Shown here: positions 1 through 5,698 of the stretch, piece after piece
Numbering within the stretch: position 1 is the first letter of the stretch
Layout: each line of letters opens with the position of its first letter
Assembly: GCA_913045395.1 (NCBI GenBank)
Contig: CAJWPV010000059.1
Span: 1 to 7,502, forward strand
Reading direction: 5' to 3'
Length of the DNA stretch: 7,502 bases
Source: an uncultured Verrucomicrobiota bacterium
GTDB lineage: Bacteria; Verrucomicrobiota; Verrucomicrobiia; Limisphaerales; UBA1096
Notes under the pieces: generated by a model
What the model was told of the DNA's origin: nothing
Seen by the model: only the letters and a program-made list of their open reading frames with translations
The model's database searches: none
Program-made: the position numbers and the translations under genes

Positions 1-753
1 TACGAGACGATCGAGGTCAACGGCCGCCTGCCGCTGCTCGAGCCGATGAGCGAGATTGCCGGGCGCATGTCGGTGCTGGTCGGCGGCTACTTTTTGGCCC
101 GCCACTACGGCGGCGCCGGCATCCTGCTCGGCGGTGTGCCGGGCGTGCTGCCGGGGCGCGTGATGGTGCTCGGCGGCGGCGCGGCAGGCGTCAACGCCGC
201 CCGGATGGCCACCGGTTTGGCGGCGGACGTCACTATTCTCGAGGTCGATGCCGAGCGGATGCGCTTTCTCGACATCACGCTGCACACCGCCAACACGCTG
301 TACTCCAGCGAGGCGCACATCCTCGAGCAATTGCCGAGCGTGGATCTGCTGATCGGTGCGGTGCTGGTGCCCGGAGCCAAGGCGCCCAAGCTGATCAGCC
401 GCGACATGTTGCGCTGCATGCGTCCCGGCAGCGTGCTGGTGGACATCGCCATCGACCAAGGCGGCTGCGCCGAGACGTCGCGCCCGACCACCCATCACGA
501 CCCCGTGTTCGTCGAAGAAGGCGTCACCCACTACTGCGTGGCCAACATGCCGGCAGCCTACGCACGCACCGCCACCCAAGCGTTGACCAACGTCACCCAT
601 CGCTACGTCGAGATGCTCGCCAACCACGGACTCGCCGAGGCTTGCGAACGTGCGCCCGAGCTGGTCGGTGGCATCAACACCCACAACGGACACCTCACCT
701 GCCCCGCCGTTGGCCAAGCACTTGGCCTAGAGTGGCAGGAGGCCAAGTTGTAA
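1..753 (+). CDS. ald: alanine dehydrogenase, C-terminal part (5' end outside the window)
   Basis: NAD-dependent alanine dehydrogenase catalyses reversible oxidative deamination of L-alanine to pyruvate and ammonia in the cytoplasm. The reading frame is open from base 1, so about 250 residues of a family usually near 370 are present and the N-terminal part is missing. The visible part begins with the family segment [15 protein letters not shown], followed by the Rossmann core with [15 protein letters not shown] (glycine-rich NAD loop, about bases 160-210) and an acidic residue ending the second beta strand (TILEVD). The segment VDIAIDQGG (about 439-465) carries the aspartate corresponding to the catalytic Asp of characterised Ald enzymes. 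The usual NMPGAVPRTST motif appears as [12 protein letters not shown], a mild variant. The C-terminal helices ([13 protein letters not shown]) are intact, so the visible part looks functional. A lone HhH protein gene follows 54 bases later on the same strand. Identity is firm; regulation cannot be seen because the promoter lies outside. Confidence 0.95.
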   Translation, partial: YETIEVNGRLPLLEPMSEIAGRMSVLVGGYFLARHYGGAGILLGGVPGVLPGRVMVLGGGAAGVNAARMATGLAADVTILEVDAERMRFLDITLHTANTLYSSEAHILEQLPSVDLLIGAVLVPGAKAPKLISRDMLRCMRPGSVLVDIAIDQGGCAETSRPTTHHDPVFVEEGVTHYCVANMPAAYARTATQALTNVTHRYVEMLANHGLAEACERAPELVGGINTHNGHLTCPAVGQALGLEWQEAKL

Positions 754-796
754 ATCAGCACTCGTTCCGCTTGGCCAAGCGCGACTCCAAGTGCTT
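710..796. repeat. cluster of TTGGCCAAG palindromes and inverted repeats at the end of ald
   Basis: GGCCAAG (712-718) and CTTGGCC (721-727) form a 7-bp inverted repeat with a 2-base centre. A third GGCCAAG lies at 741-747. The perfect 12-base palindrome GCTTGGCCAAGC occupies 769-780 in the gap after ald. In addition AAGCACTTGG (716-725) is the exact reverse complement of CCAAGTGCTT (787-796), giving a 10-bp stem spanning the ald stop codon. There is no T-tract after the last arm (the bases are TAATCCCCCC), so this is not a standard intrinsic terminator. It may act as an mRNA-stabilising or attenuating hairpin, or simply reflect the palindrome enrichment seen elsewhere in the window. Confidence 0.5.
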
Positions 797-807
797 TAAT
801 CCCCCCG

Positions 808-1251
808 ATGCAAAAGGATGAGATTGCGGACATCCTCAAGGAGATCGGGGTGTTCCTCGAGTTGAAGGGTGAGAACCCGTTCAAGACGCGCGCCTACCAA
901 AACGGCGCGCGCACTCTCGAGAGCCTCACCGAGCCGTTGGCCAAGCTCGTCGAGGAGGAACGCCTGGGTGACATCAAGGGCATCGGCAAGGCGTTGGCTG
1001 AGAAGATCACCGAGCTGGCCACCACCGGCCGCCTTGCCTATTACGACGAGCTCAAGGCCTCGATCCTCGCCGGCCTCATCGCCATGCTCAACATTCCCGG
1101 TTTGGGGCCGAAAAAGGTCAAGGCCGTTTACAGCAAACTTGGCATCGAGACCGTCGAGGCACTCGAGCAGGCATGCAAAGACAGCCAACTCGCCGTGCTG
1201 CCCGGCTTCGGCAAAAAGACCGAGTCGAAAATCCTCGAGGGTATTGAGTGA
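808..1251 (+). CDS. stand-alone PolX/Pol beta-type N-terminal lyase and helix-hairpin-helix protein
   Basis: This 147-residue protein matches the N-terminal DNA-binding part of family X polymerases (PolX). Residues 3-50 form the 8-kDa domain, with the typical NPFKTRAYQNGARTL stretch at 23-37. A first helix-hairpin-helix, IKGIGKALAEKITEL, is at 56-70, a second, IPGLGPKKVKAVYSKLG, at 96-112, and a third, LPGFGKKTESKILEGIE, at 131-147. An ungapped alignment by eye of the first hairpin with eukaryotic Pol beta puts K66 at the place of Lys72, the Schiff-base residue of the 5'-dRP lyase. The polymerase palm and the PHP exonuclease of full PolX (about 570 residues) are absent, and neither alternative frame after the stop resumes PolX sequence. 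Likely role, by inference: DNA-gap or branched-DNA binding, perhaps AP/dRP lyase activity in base excision repair. The start ATG has no Shine-Dalgarno (CCCCCCG precedes it). It may be co-transcribed with ald 54 bases upstream. Confidence 0.85.
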   Translation: MQKDEIADILKEIGVFLELKGENPFKTRAYQNGARTLESLTEPLAKLVEEERLGDIKGIGKALAEKITELATTGRLAYYDELKASILAGLIAMLNIPGLGPKKVKAVYSKLGIETVEALEQACKDSQLAVLPGFGKKTESKILEGIE

Positions 1252-1295
1252 ACGTTGACCTGGAACCCTACATCTACCGGCCGCACCCGATCTAG
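1248..1295 (+). pseudogene. possible 5' stump of a truncated gene overlapping the HhH gene
   Basis: A GTG codon overlaps the TGA stop of the HhH gene (GTGA), an arrangement typical of translational coupling. It opens a 15-residue frame reading VNVDLEPYIYRPHPI before TAG at 1293-1295. The peptide is too short to identify. Its YRPHP segment is reminiscent of the start of YheT-like alpha/beta hydrolases, in which a Arg-Pro segment precedes a His-Leu-Gln-Thr motif, but this is a loose resemblance. GC-rich, gene-like sequence ends near here and the following sequence is non-coding. A coupled gene cut off by a rearrangement is therefore one reading; a chance frame is the other. Confidence 0.2.
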
Positions 1296-1526
1296 CGGTG
1301 CTGGCAGTGCCACCCAAGTGTGCCGTGAGGGTTATTCGTCAGCAGTCAATTGCCAATGGCCTACTCAAGTTTGGTCGAGTGGTCGCTCACACATCGCCAC
1401 TTGCGTTCTCCGGTAGACATTTGTTTCCGCACCCAGGCACCCCAATGAAGGACTTTCGTATAGCTAACGACTTATTAACCTGATGACGACAAACAACGTA
1501 TACTAACACCTAATAATAAACTAATA
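1296..1526. other. intergenic region between the GC-rich left block and the porin gene
   Basis: About 230 bases with no convincing gene. Composition shifts through this stretch from GC-rich to distinctly AT-rich, becoming obvious after about 1455. The open frames here (for example 1298-1483) have no recognisable family features and no initiation signal. The only functional element that can be proposed is the porin promoter at the right end. Confidence 0.5.
1475..1504 (+). promoter_or_regulatory. putative sigma70-type promoter of the porin gene
   Basis: TTAACC at 1475-1480 (4 of 6 to TTGACA) and TATACT at 1499-1504 (5 of 6 to TATAAT) are separated by 18 bases. Initiation about 7 bases downstream would give a leader of roughly 15 bases before the ATG at 1527. 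No Shine-Dalgarno is visible in the AT-rich leader, so translation may rely on an unstructured leader. The match was made by eye; no transcription data support it. Confidence 0.35.
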
Positions 1527-2741
1527 ATGAGAATAAAGATCAATATATACATAAAAAACGGTCTTCTTGCCGGAGCGATACTATATCCCGCCCTCGAAAA
1601 CACCTACGCAGAATCTGAATTGGAAAAAGCGTTAAAGGACGGGAAGGCATCAGCGGATGCCCGACTCAGGTATGAGCATGCAGAGGTGGGTTCACTGGAA
1701 GAGGCCGATGCCTTGACCATTCGAACCCGTCTGGGATACGGCACCGGTGATTTCCGCGGGTTTAAAGCATTTTTTGAGGCTGAGGACACGACCGCAATCA
1801 ATGATGATGAGGACTATTCAGTACCCGCACCTTTAGATCAAAAGGTATCTGGAACTTCAATCATTGCAGACCCGGAGGGTACTCAAATAAACAGGGCCTG
1901 GCTGAGTTACAGTTACACTGACACATCCATTAAATTAGGTCGTCAAAGAATATATTTGGATAATGCCCGTTTCATTGGCAATGTTGGATGGAGGCAAAGT
2001 GAACAGACCTATGATGCTGTAAGCCTTACAAACAACTCAATTCCTGACACAAGGCTTTTTTATGGATATCTGGACCAGAAAAATGATATCTTTTACAATT
2101 ATGTAGAAATGGATACTCATCTGATAAACCTTTCCTATTCGGGAATACCCAACAACACCTTAACTGCCTATGGCTACCTCATAGATTTTCCCGGCGCAGC
2201 GGTGAACTCAGTGGATATCACCGGTGTCAGTGCAACAGGGGAATACCCTATAGATGATAATCTTTCATTAAATTACCGGATTGAATACGCCTATCAGAAG
2301 GAGGGTGATGATGCTCCGGTGGATTATGAGGCCGATTATTATCATTTATCGGTTGAAGGCGCCTGTTCCGGTTTTTCTCTTGGTGTTGGGTATGAGTTTC
2401 TTGGAAGTGACGATGGAAAAGCAGGTTTCAAAACACCGTTGGCTACACTTCATGCGTTCAACGGTTTTGCCGATCTCTTTTTGAGCACGCCGAAAGACGG
2501 ATTGGAAGATATCTATGTGGCGGCTGGATATAAGTTCGGTCCTGTGCCGGTAAAACTTATTTATCACGACTTTGAGTCGGACGAAGGGGGAATAGACTAC
2601 GGATCTGAGATTGATTTGGTGGCATCCTACAAAATCAGCCAGAACACAACAGTGTTGGCCAAATACGCCAATTTTGAATCCGATTGGATTGGCAAACCGG
2701 ATGTCGATAGATTTTGGCTCCAGTTGCACTTTAAGTATTAG
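1527..2741 (+). CDS. outer-membrane beta-barrel porin, alginate-export-like
   Basis: A 404-residue secreted barrel protein. Residues 1-28 form a signal peptide: a lysine/arginine-containing start, a hydrophobic stretch LLAGAILYPAL, and a signal-peptidase site after TYA (26-28). A short region of coiled-coil character (SELEKALKDGKAS) precedes alternating amphipathic strands such as DARLRYEHAEV and LTIRTRLGYGTG. The block INRAWLSYSYTDTSIKLG (121-138) and GRQRIYLDNARFIGNVGWRQ (138-157), followed by QTYDAV, matches by memory a motif of alginate-export-family outer-membrane proteins (the AlgE-like porin superfamily). The protein ends in LQLHFKY, with a terminal aromatic residue as in Bam-recognised barrels. 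It should sit in the outer membrane and pass an anionic or sugar substrate, which cannot be specified. Codons are much more AT-rich than those of neighbouring genes, suggesting foreign origin or a different expression class. The start is chosen because it gives the signal peptide. The fold is well supported; alginate as substrate is not. Confidence 0.85.
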   Translation: MRIKINIYIKNGLLAGAILYPALENTYAESELEKALKDGKASADARLRYEHAEVGSLEEADALTIRTRLGYGTGDFRGFKAFFEAEDTTAINDDEDYSVPAPLDQKVSGTSIIADPEGTQINRAWLSYSYTDTSIKLGRQRIYLDNARFIGNVGWRQSEQTYDAVSLTNNSIPDTRLFYGYLDQKNDIFYNYVEMDTHLINLSYSGIPNNTLTAYGYLIDFPGAAVNSVDITGVSATGEYPIDDNLSLNYRIEYAYQKEGDDAPVDYEADYYHLSVEGACSGFSLGVGYEFLGSDDGKAGFKTPLATLHAFNGFADLFLSTPKDGLEDIYVAAGYKFGPVPVKLIYHDFESDEGGIDYGSEIDLVASYKISQNTTVLAKYANFESDWIGKPDVDRFWLQLHFKY

Positions 2742-2775
2742 TTGACAGAATGATATAAGGAGTCAGGGAAAGAGG

Positions 2776-2813
2776 CGTGACAATGGATCGACGTCATTCG
2801 GTTGGGTGTCACG
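2776..2813 (+). terminator. possible hairpin downstream of the porin gene
   Basis: CGTGACA (2776-2782) and TGTCACG (2807-2813) are exact 7-bp inverted repeats starting 35 bases after the porin stop. Inside the loop a small AATG...CATT pair (2782-2785 with 2795-2798) could compete with it or extend the fold. No T-tract follows, so this is at best a weak or Rho-assisted terminator, or a 3'-end protecting structure. Confidence 0.3.
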
Positions 2814-2846
2814 TGTGCCAGGCAGCAGGCTTAGCGTCTGCGCTGC

Positions 2847-2969
2847 TTAAGTGCAAATCTCGTTGATCACACAGCCGTAGACGCCTGTCAGTGTCTCGAC
2901 GCTGCCTTGGTGCAAATAGGAGAGTTGCTCGTGGTCGATGCCCATTAAATGCATCTTCGTCGCGGTGGA
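2847..2969 (-). pseudogene. degenerate C-terminal fragment of a DUF1501 gene
   Basis: On the minus strand the last 39 codons before the TAA at 2847-2849 read ATKMHLMGIDHEQLSYLHQG followed by SVETLTGVYGCVINEICT. This is the typical end of DUF1501 proteins, where a His-Ala-Thr segment leads to a Leu-x-Gly-x-Asp-His-Glu-x-Leu-x-Tyr motif, a Gly, a Leu-Thr, and a final Val-Ile-x-Glu-Ile. Further upstream on the same strand the open frame extends to 3086 but that part shows no DUF1501 features. Removing one base just before the Ala-Thr would restore a plausible Asp-x-x-Phe-His-Ala-Thr in line with the rest, which suggests a frameshift. The fragment belongs to a different subfamily from the intact DUF1501 gene at 5699-7129, whose tail is LHATIYTAMGISPKYNVEVE, so it is not a recent duplicate of it. 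No start, no N-terminal domain and no partner PSD1 gene accompany it. Best read as the remnant of a deleted or displaced PSD1/DUF1501 locus. Confidence 0.65.
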
Positions 2970-3101
2970 ACTTTGAATCTTCCCCGTTGTAGATTTTAGC
3001 AGCCTCCTAACTCCCCTTCTCTTTTGCTGGCAAACCTCTGTTCCTACTGCCATTATTCGCACACCACAATTTCTGTAATGAAACACCTGATCGAGTTATC
3101 C

Positions 3102-3227
3102 AAACTGGTCTACTGCTTTCGTTAGTCTGGACCCTTTCTAGGCGCCCAGACTAACTCTTCAAACGGACCAGTTTAAGTAACCTCGACCAGTTGCCCGGGT
3201 GGACGTCAAGAAACGATAGCAGACCAG
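3102..3227. promoter_or_regulatory. candidate operator region: four GACCAG-type half-sites upstream of the PSD1 operon
   Basis: AAACTGGTC (3102-3110) and its exact reverse complement GACCAGTTT (3166-3174) form a 9-bp inverted repeat 55 bases apart. GACCAGTT recurs at 3185-3192 and GACCAG at 3222-3227, in the same orientation as the second copy. All lie 57-182 bases before the PSD1 start. The (A)CTGGT/ACCAG(T) half-site is similar to that of FadR-type GntR regulators, where two halves are only a few bases apart. The wider spacing here does not match that pattern, so the identity of any binding protein is open. Confidence 0.35.
3121..3155. repeat. 10-bp perfect hairpin nested within the GACCAG repeats
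   Basis: GTTAGTCTGG (3121-3130) pairs exactly with CCAGACTAAC (3146-3155) around a 15-base loop. It lies between the two arms of the AAACTGGTC/GACCAGTTT inverted repeat, so the two stems are nested in one potential cruciform or RNA structure spanning 3102-3174. There is no T-tract after it. It could be part of a 5' leader fold of the PSD1 transcript, a regulator site, or the remnant end of a mobile element. Confidence 0.5.
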
Positions 3228-3283
3228 CAACAAGGGATAAGTTTTTTTGCACTGGTTTTTTATTCTAACTGGGCCAACGCATT

Positions 3284-5665
3284 ATGATTAGAACCTTTCG
3301 CCGTAACATGGTGATTCGATTGATTCCCGCACTTTTGATAGGCTACGCCTGCTCAGCGATCGGGCTGGTGGCCGAGTCGGTGAGTTTCCAGGAAGAGATT
3401 CAGCCTGTCCTGAAAAACCGTTGTTCGCGCTGCCACTCCGGGCACAAGCGCAAGGGCGGGTTTTCCATCGACACGCGCGACGGATTCATCAAGGGGGGTG
3501 AGTCCGGCGCCGCTGTGGTCGTCGGGCAAAGCGCGAAGAGCCTGCTAATCGAGATGGTTACAGCCGAGGATCCAGACGACAGGATGCCGTCCAAGGGCAA
3601 GCCGCTGACGCTTGGGCAAATTCAATCAATCCGGGCATGGATCGACGAGGGGCTGACTTGGCCGGAGGGGTTTAGTTTTACAGACTGGCGACTGGCTCCG
3701 CTGGCACCCCGGGTGGTCGAGTTGCCCAAGGGCGACGAGTCGGCCAACCCGATCGACCGCTTGGTGGGTGCTTACTGGCGAGAGCACAACCTAGAGGGTT
3801 TGCCAGAGTTGGTTGGCGACCGGGCATTTGCCCGCCGGGTGTGGCTTGACCTGACCGGGTTGCTGCCGTCGCCGGTTGAGTTGGAGGTGTTTGTTGGTGA
3901 CTCGTCGCCGGGCAAGCGCAGCCATCTGGTCAATAGATTGATTGATGACAAGCCGGCCTATGCCAAGCACTGGTTGACGTTTTGGTCCGACATGCTGCGA
4001 AATGCATACCGGGGCACCGGTTATATCGACGGGGGCCGCAAACAAATCACCCAGTGGCTTTACAATGCGCTCCACCAAAACATGCCGTACGATAAGTTTG
4101 TGCGTCAATTGATCGATCCGGTGGACGGATCGGGTGGCTTTATCAACGGCATCAAATGGCGCGGGGTGGTTACGGCCGCGCAGCGCCGTGAAGTGCAGGC
4201 TTCGCAAAACATCGGGCAAGTGTTTCTGGGGACAAATCTCAAATGCGCCTCGTGTCACGACAGTTTTGTGAGCCGTTGGCTGATCAAGGATGTCTGGTCG
4301 CTCGCCAGCGTGTTCGCCGATGATCCGCTGGAGATTTACCGGTGCGGCAAGGAAACGGGGAAATTCGCGCAACCGGCTTTTCTTTATCCTGAGTTGGGAG
4401 CTATCGACCCCGGAGCGCCCAAGGCCAAGCGCATCACGGCGGTGGCCAAGATCATCACCGACCCCGCCAACGGCAGGCTGGGGCGGACGTTGGTCAACCG
4501 GCTTTGGGCGGAACTGATGGGCCGCGGGATCGTTGAGCCGGTGGACGACATGGACCGGGAACCGTGGGACGCCGACCTGTTGGACTGGCTGGCGGTGGAC
4601 TTCGTGGAGCATGGCTACGACATGAAGCACACGCTGCGGCTTATCTGCAACTCACGGGTGTATCAGTCGAGCGTGGACACGGTCGGCACAAACGGTTCGG
4701 CGGATGCAGTTGTGTTCCGCGGACCGCTCCCGCGGCGCATGTCGGCCGAGCAATTCATCGATGCTCTCAGTTCGCTCACCCGGACGGCACCGGGCGATCT
4801 GGCCGCCAAAATCACCGAGCCGGGAATCAATCCCGCCGGATTACCAAGTTGGATCTGGGCGGACAAAAAAGCCGCCGAGACTGCTCCCAAGGAAACCGTG
4901 TACTTCCGCAAGACGTTTGCGGTGGATGGCAAGCTGGAGACGGCGCAGGCCGTGGTCACCTGCGACAACGAGTTTGTCTTGTTTGTGAACGGTGCTCGAC
5001 TCGCGAAGGGCAAGGAGTGGAACGAACCAGTGCATGTGGATCTTGCGCCCCATCTGCTTCCCGGCAAAAACACAATCGCCGTGAAGGCCACCAATATTGC
5101 CCCGAGCCCGGCCGGGCTGGCGTTCCGGGTGCAACTGGGGAGCCGAAGTTTGATGAGTGACAACTCTTGGATTATGAGCCGGAAGGCGACTGAGGGGTGG
5201 CAGCAGCCGGGATTCAAGGCGGCAGGCTGGCAGCATGCAGTGGCGCTTGGCCCGGGCGGCATGACTCCGTGGAATTTCGCCGCAGCGCTTGGCCAAGTGA
5301 CGAGCATCGTCCGGGCGTCGCTGGTCAACGACGATCCGCTGAGCCGAGCTCTGGGCCGGCCTAACCGTGAAAACGTGGTCACTCGGCGTGACTCGTTGGC
5401 TACCATGCTGCAGGCGCTTGAGTTGACCAACGGTGTCACGCTGAATAGCAAGCTCAAGGAGGGTGCGCGGCACTGGATCAAGGCTGAGGGAGGAGATCCG
5501 GCGCGGTTGATCGAGCAACTGTATCAAGAAGCCATGGGCCGCAGGCCAAGCGAGCGGGAAGTACAAGTTGCCGAGGAGTTGCTGGGGACTCCCGTGGAGG
5601 CTCAGGCGGTGGAGGATCTGTTGTGGATCGTCGCCATGCTGCCGGATTTTCAATTGATACGATGA
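3284..5665 (+). CDS. PSD1-type cytochrome c domain protein (PSCyt1-DUF1549-DUF1553) with inserted jelly-roll-like segment
   Basis: A 793-residue exported protein of a family abundant in Planctomycetota and Verrucomicrobiota; its biochemical role is unknown. Residues 1-30 are a signal peptide: arginine-rich RTFRR, hydrophobic core 10-29, likely cleavage after LVA. Residues 34-125 are the PSCyt1 domain with haem motif CSRCH (47-51) and MPSKGKPLTLGQ (101-112). DUF1549 spans about 153-345 (NPIDRLV, then RRVWLDLTGLLPSPVEL) and contains a second CxxCH, CASCHDSFVSRW (321-332). DUF1553 begins about 395 with GRTLVNRLWAELMGRGIVEP and WDADLLDWLAVDFVEHGYD. After FIDALSSLTRT (491-501) comes a segment of about 165 residues with jelly-roll features (VYFRKTF, FVLFVNGARL, LLPGKNTIAVKATN, then GWQQPGFKAAGWQ), and DUF1553 then resumes at about 668 with the NRENVVTRRDSLATMLQALE type of sequence. 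The start gives a good signal peptide but has no clear Shine-Dalgarno; Met9 is an alternative. The DUF1501 gene lies 33 bases downstream, probably the same operon. Confidence 0.93.
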   Translation: MIRTFRRNMVIRLIPALLIGYACSAIGLVAESVSFQEEIQPVLKNRCSRCHSGHKRKGGFSIDTRDGFIKGGESGAAVVVGQSAKSLLIEMVTAEDPDDRMPSKGKPLTLGQIQSIRAWIDEGLTWPEGFSFTDWRLAPLAPRVVELPKGDESANPIDRLVGAYWREHNLEGLPELVGDRAFARRVWLDLTGLLPSPVELEVFVGDSSPGKRSHLVNRLIDDKPAYAKHWLTFWSDMLRNAYRGTGYIDGGRKQITQWLYNALHQNMPYDKFVRQLIDPVDGSGGFINGIKWRGVVTAAQRREVQASQNIGQVFLGTNLKCASCHDSFVSRWLIKDVWSLASVFADDPLEIYRCGKETGKFAQPAFLYPELGAIDPGAPKAKRITAVAKIITDPANGRLGRTLVNRLWAELMGRGIVEPVDDMDREPWDADLLDWLAVDFVEHGYDMKHTLRLICNSRVYQSSVDTVGTNGSADAVVFRGPLPRRMSAEQFIDALSSLTRTAPGDLAAKITEPGINPAGLPSWIWADKKAAETAPKETVYFRKTFAVDGKLETAQAVVTCDNEFVLFVNGARLAKGKEWNEPVHVDLAPHLLPGKNTIAVKATNIAPSPAGLAFRVQLGSRSLMSDNSWIMSRKATEGWQQPGFKAAGWQHAVALGPGGMTPWNFAAALGQVTSIVRASLVNDDPLSRALGRPNRENVVTRRDSLATMLQALELTNGVTLNSKLKEGARHWIKAEGGDPARLIEQLYQEAMGRRPSEREVQVAEELLGTPVEAQAVEDLLWIVAMLPDFQLIR

Positions 5666-5698
5666 TGACTCAATTAACACAGACAGGAAATTTGCACC

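Larger units (their letters stand above)
2742..3283. other. 542-base intergenic region without an intact gene
   Basis: This long gap holds, from left to right: an inverted repeat that may end porin transcription (2776-2813); a decayed minus-strand DUF1501 tail (2847 to about 2969); roughly 130 bases (about 2970-3100) in which nothing is recognised on either strand; nested inverted repeats and GACCAG-type elements (3102-3227); and a T-rich stretch (about 3242-3263) just upstream of the PSD1 start. No tRNA, transposase or CRISPR-like repeat is seen. Confidence 0.6.

Noticed and set aside
796..1317. Minus-strand 173-codon frame over the HhH gene
   Set aside because: The plus strand encodes clear helix-hairpin-helix motifs; the antisense translation shows only Leu/Glu/Gly-rich sequence mirroring them.
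1298..1483. 61-codon plus-strand frame before the porin
   Set aside because: No family resemblance, mixed composition across the GC transition, and it overlaps the proposed porin promoter.
1249..1526. Frameshifted continuation of full-length PolX after the HhH protein
   Set aside because: None of the three downstream frames contains polymerase palm or PHP-domain motifs, so a simple frameshift in PolX is not supported.
3102..3174. Insertion sequence or transposon end
   Set aside because: The inverted repeats are only 73 bases apart end to end, enclose no transposase and have no target-site duplication that I can see.
3247..3266. Sigma70 promoter TTGCAC...TATTCT just before the PSD1 start
   Set aside because: Only 8 bases separate the two hexamers and no other -10 lies at 16-18 bases from TTGCAC.
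3340..3355. Lipoprotein signal (lipobox) at Cys23 of the PSD1 protein
   Set aside because: The residues before the cysteine (Gly-Tyr-Ala) do not match the Leu at -3 expected, and a good signal-peptidase I site follows at LVA (28-30).
3791..4630. Long minus-strand open frame (279 codons) inside the PSD1 gene
   Set aside because: It lies antisense to a strongly supported family protein, its translation is rich in His, Pro and Arg with no recognisable domain, and such frames are expected in GC-rich coding DNA.
4663..5680. Two overlapping minus-strand frames (4663-5481 and 4841-5680) and a plus-strand frame (4564-5160) in the PSD1 3' half
   Set aside because: All are shadows of the PSD1 reading frame, with low-complexity Arg/Ser/Pro/Gly-rich translations and no start signals.
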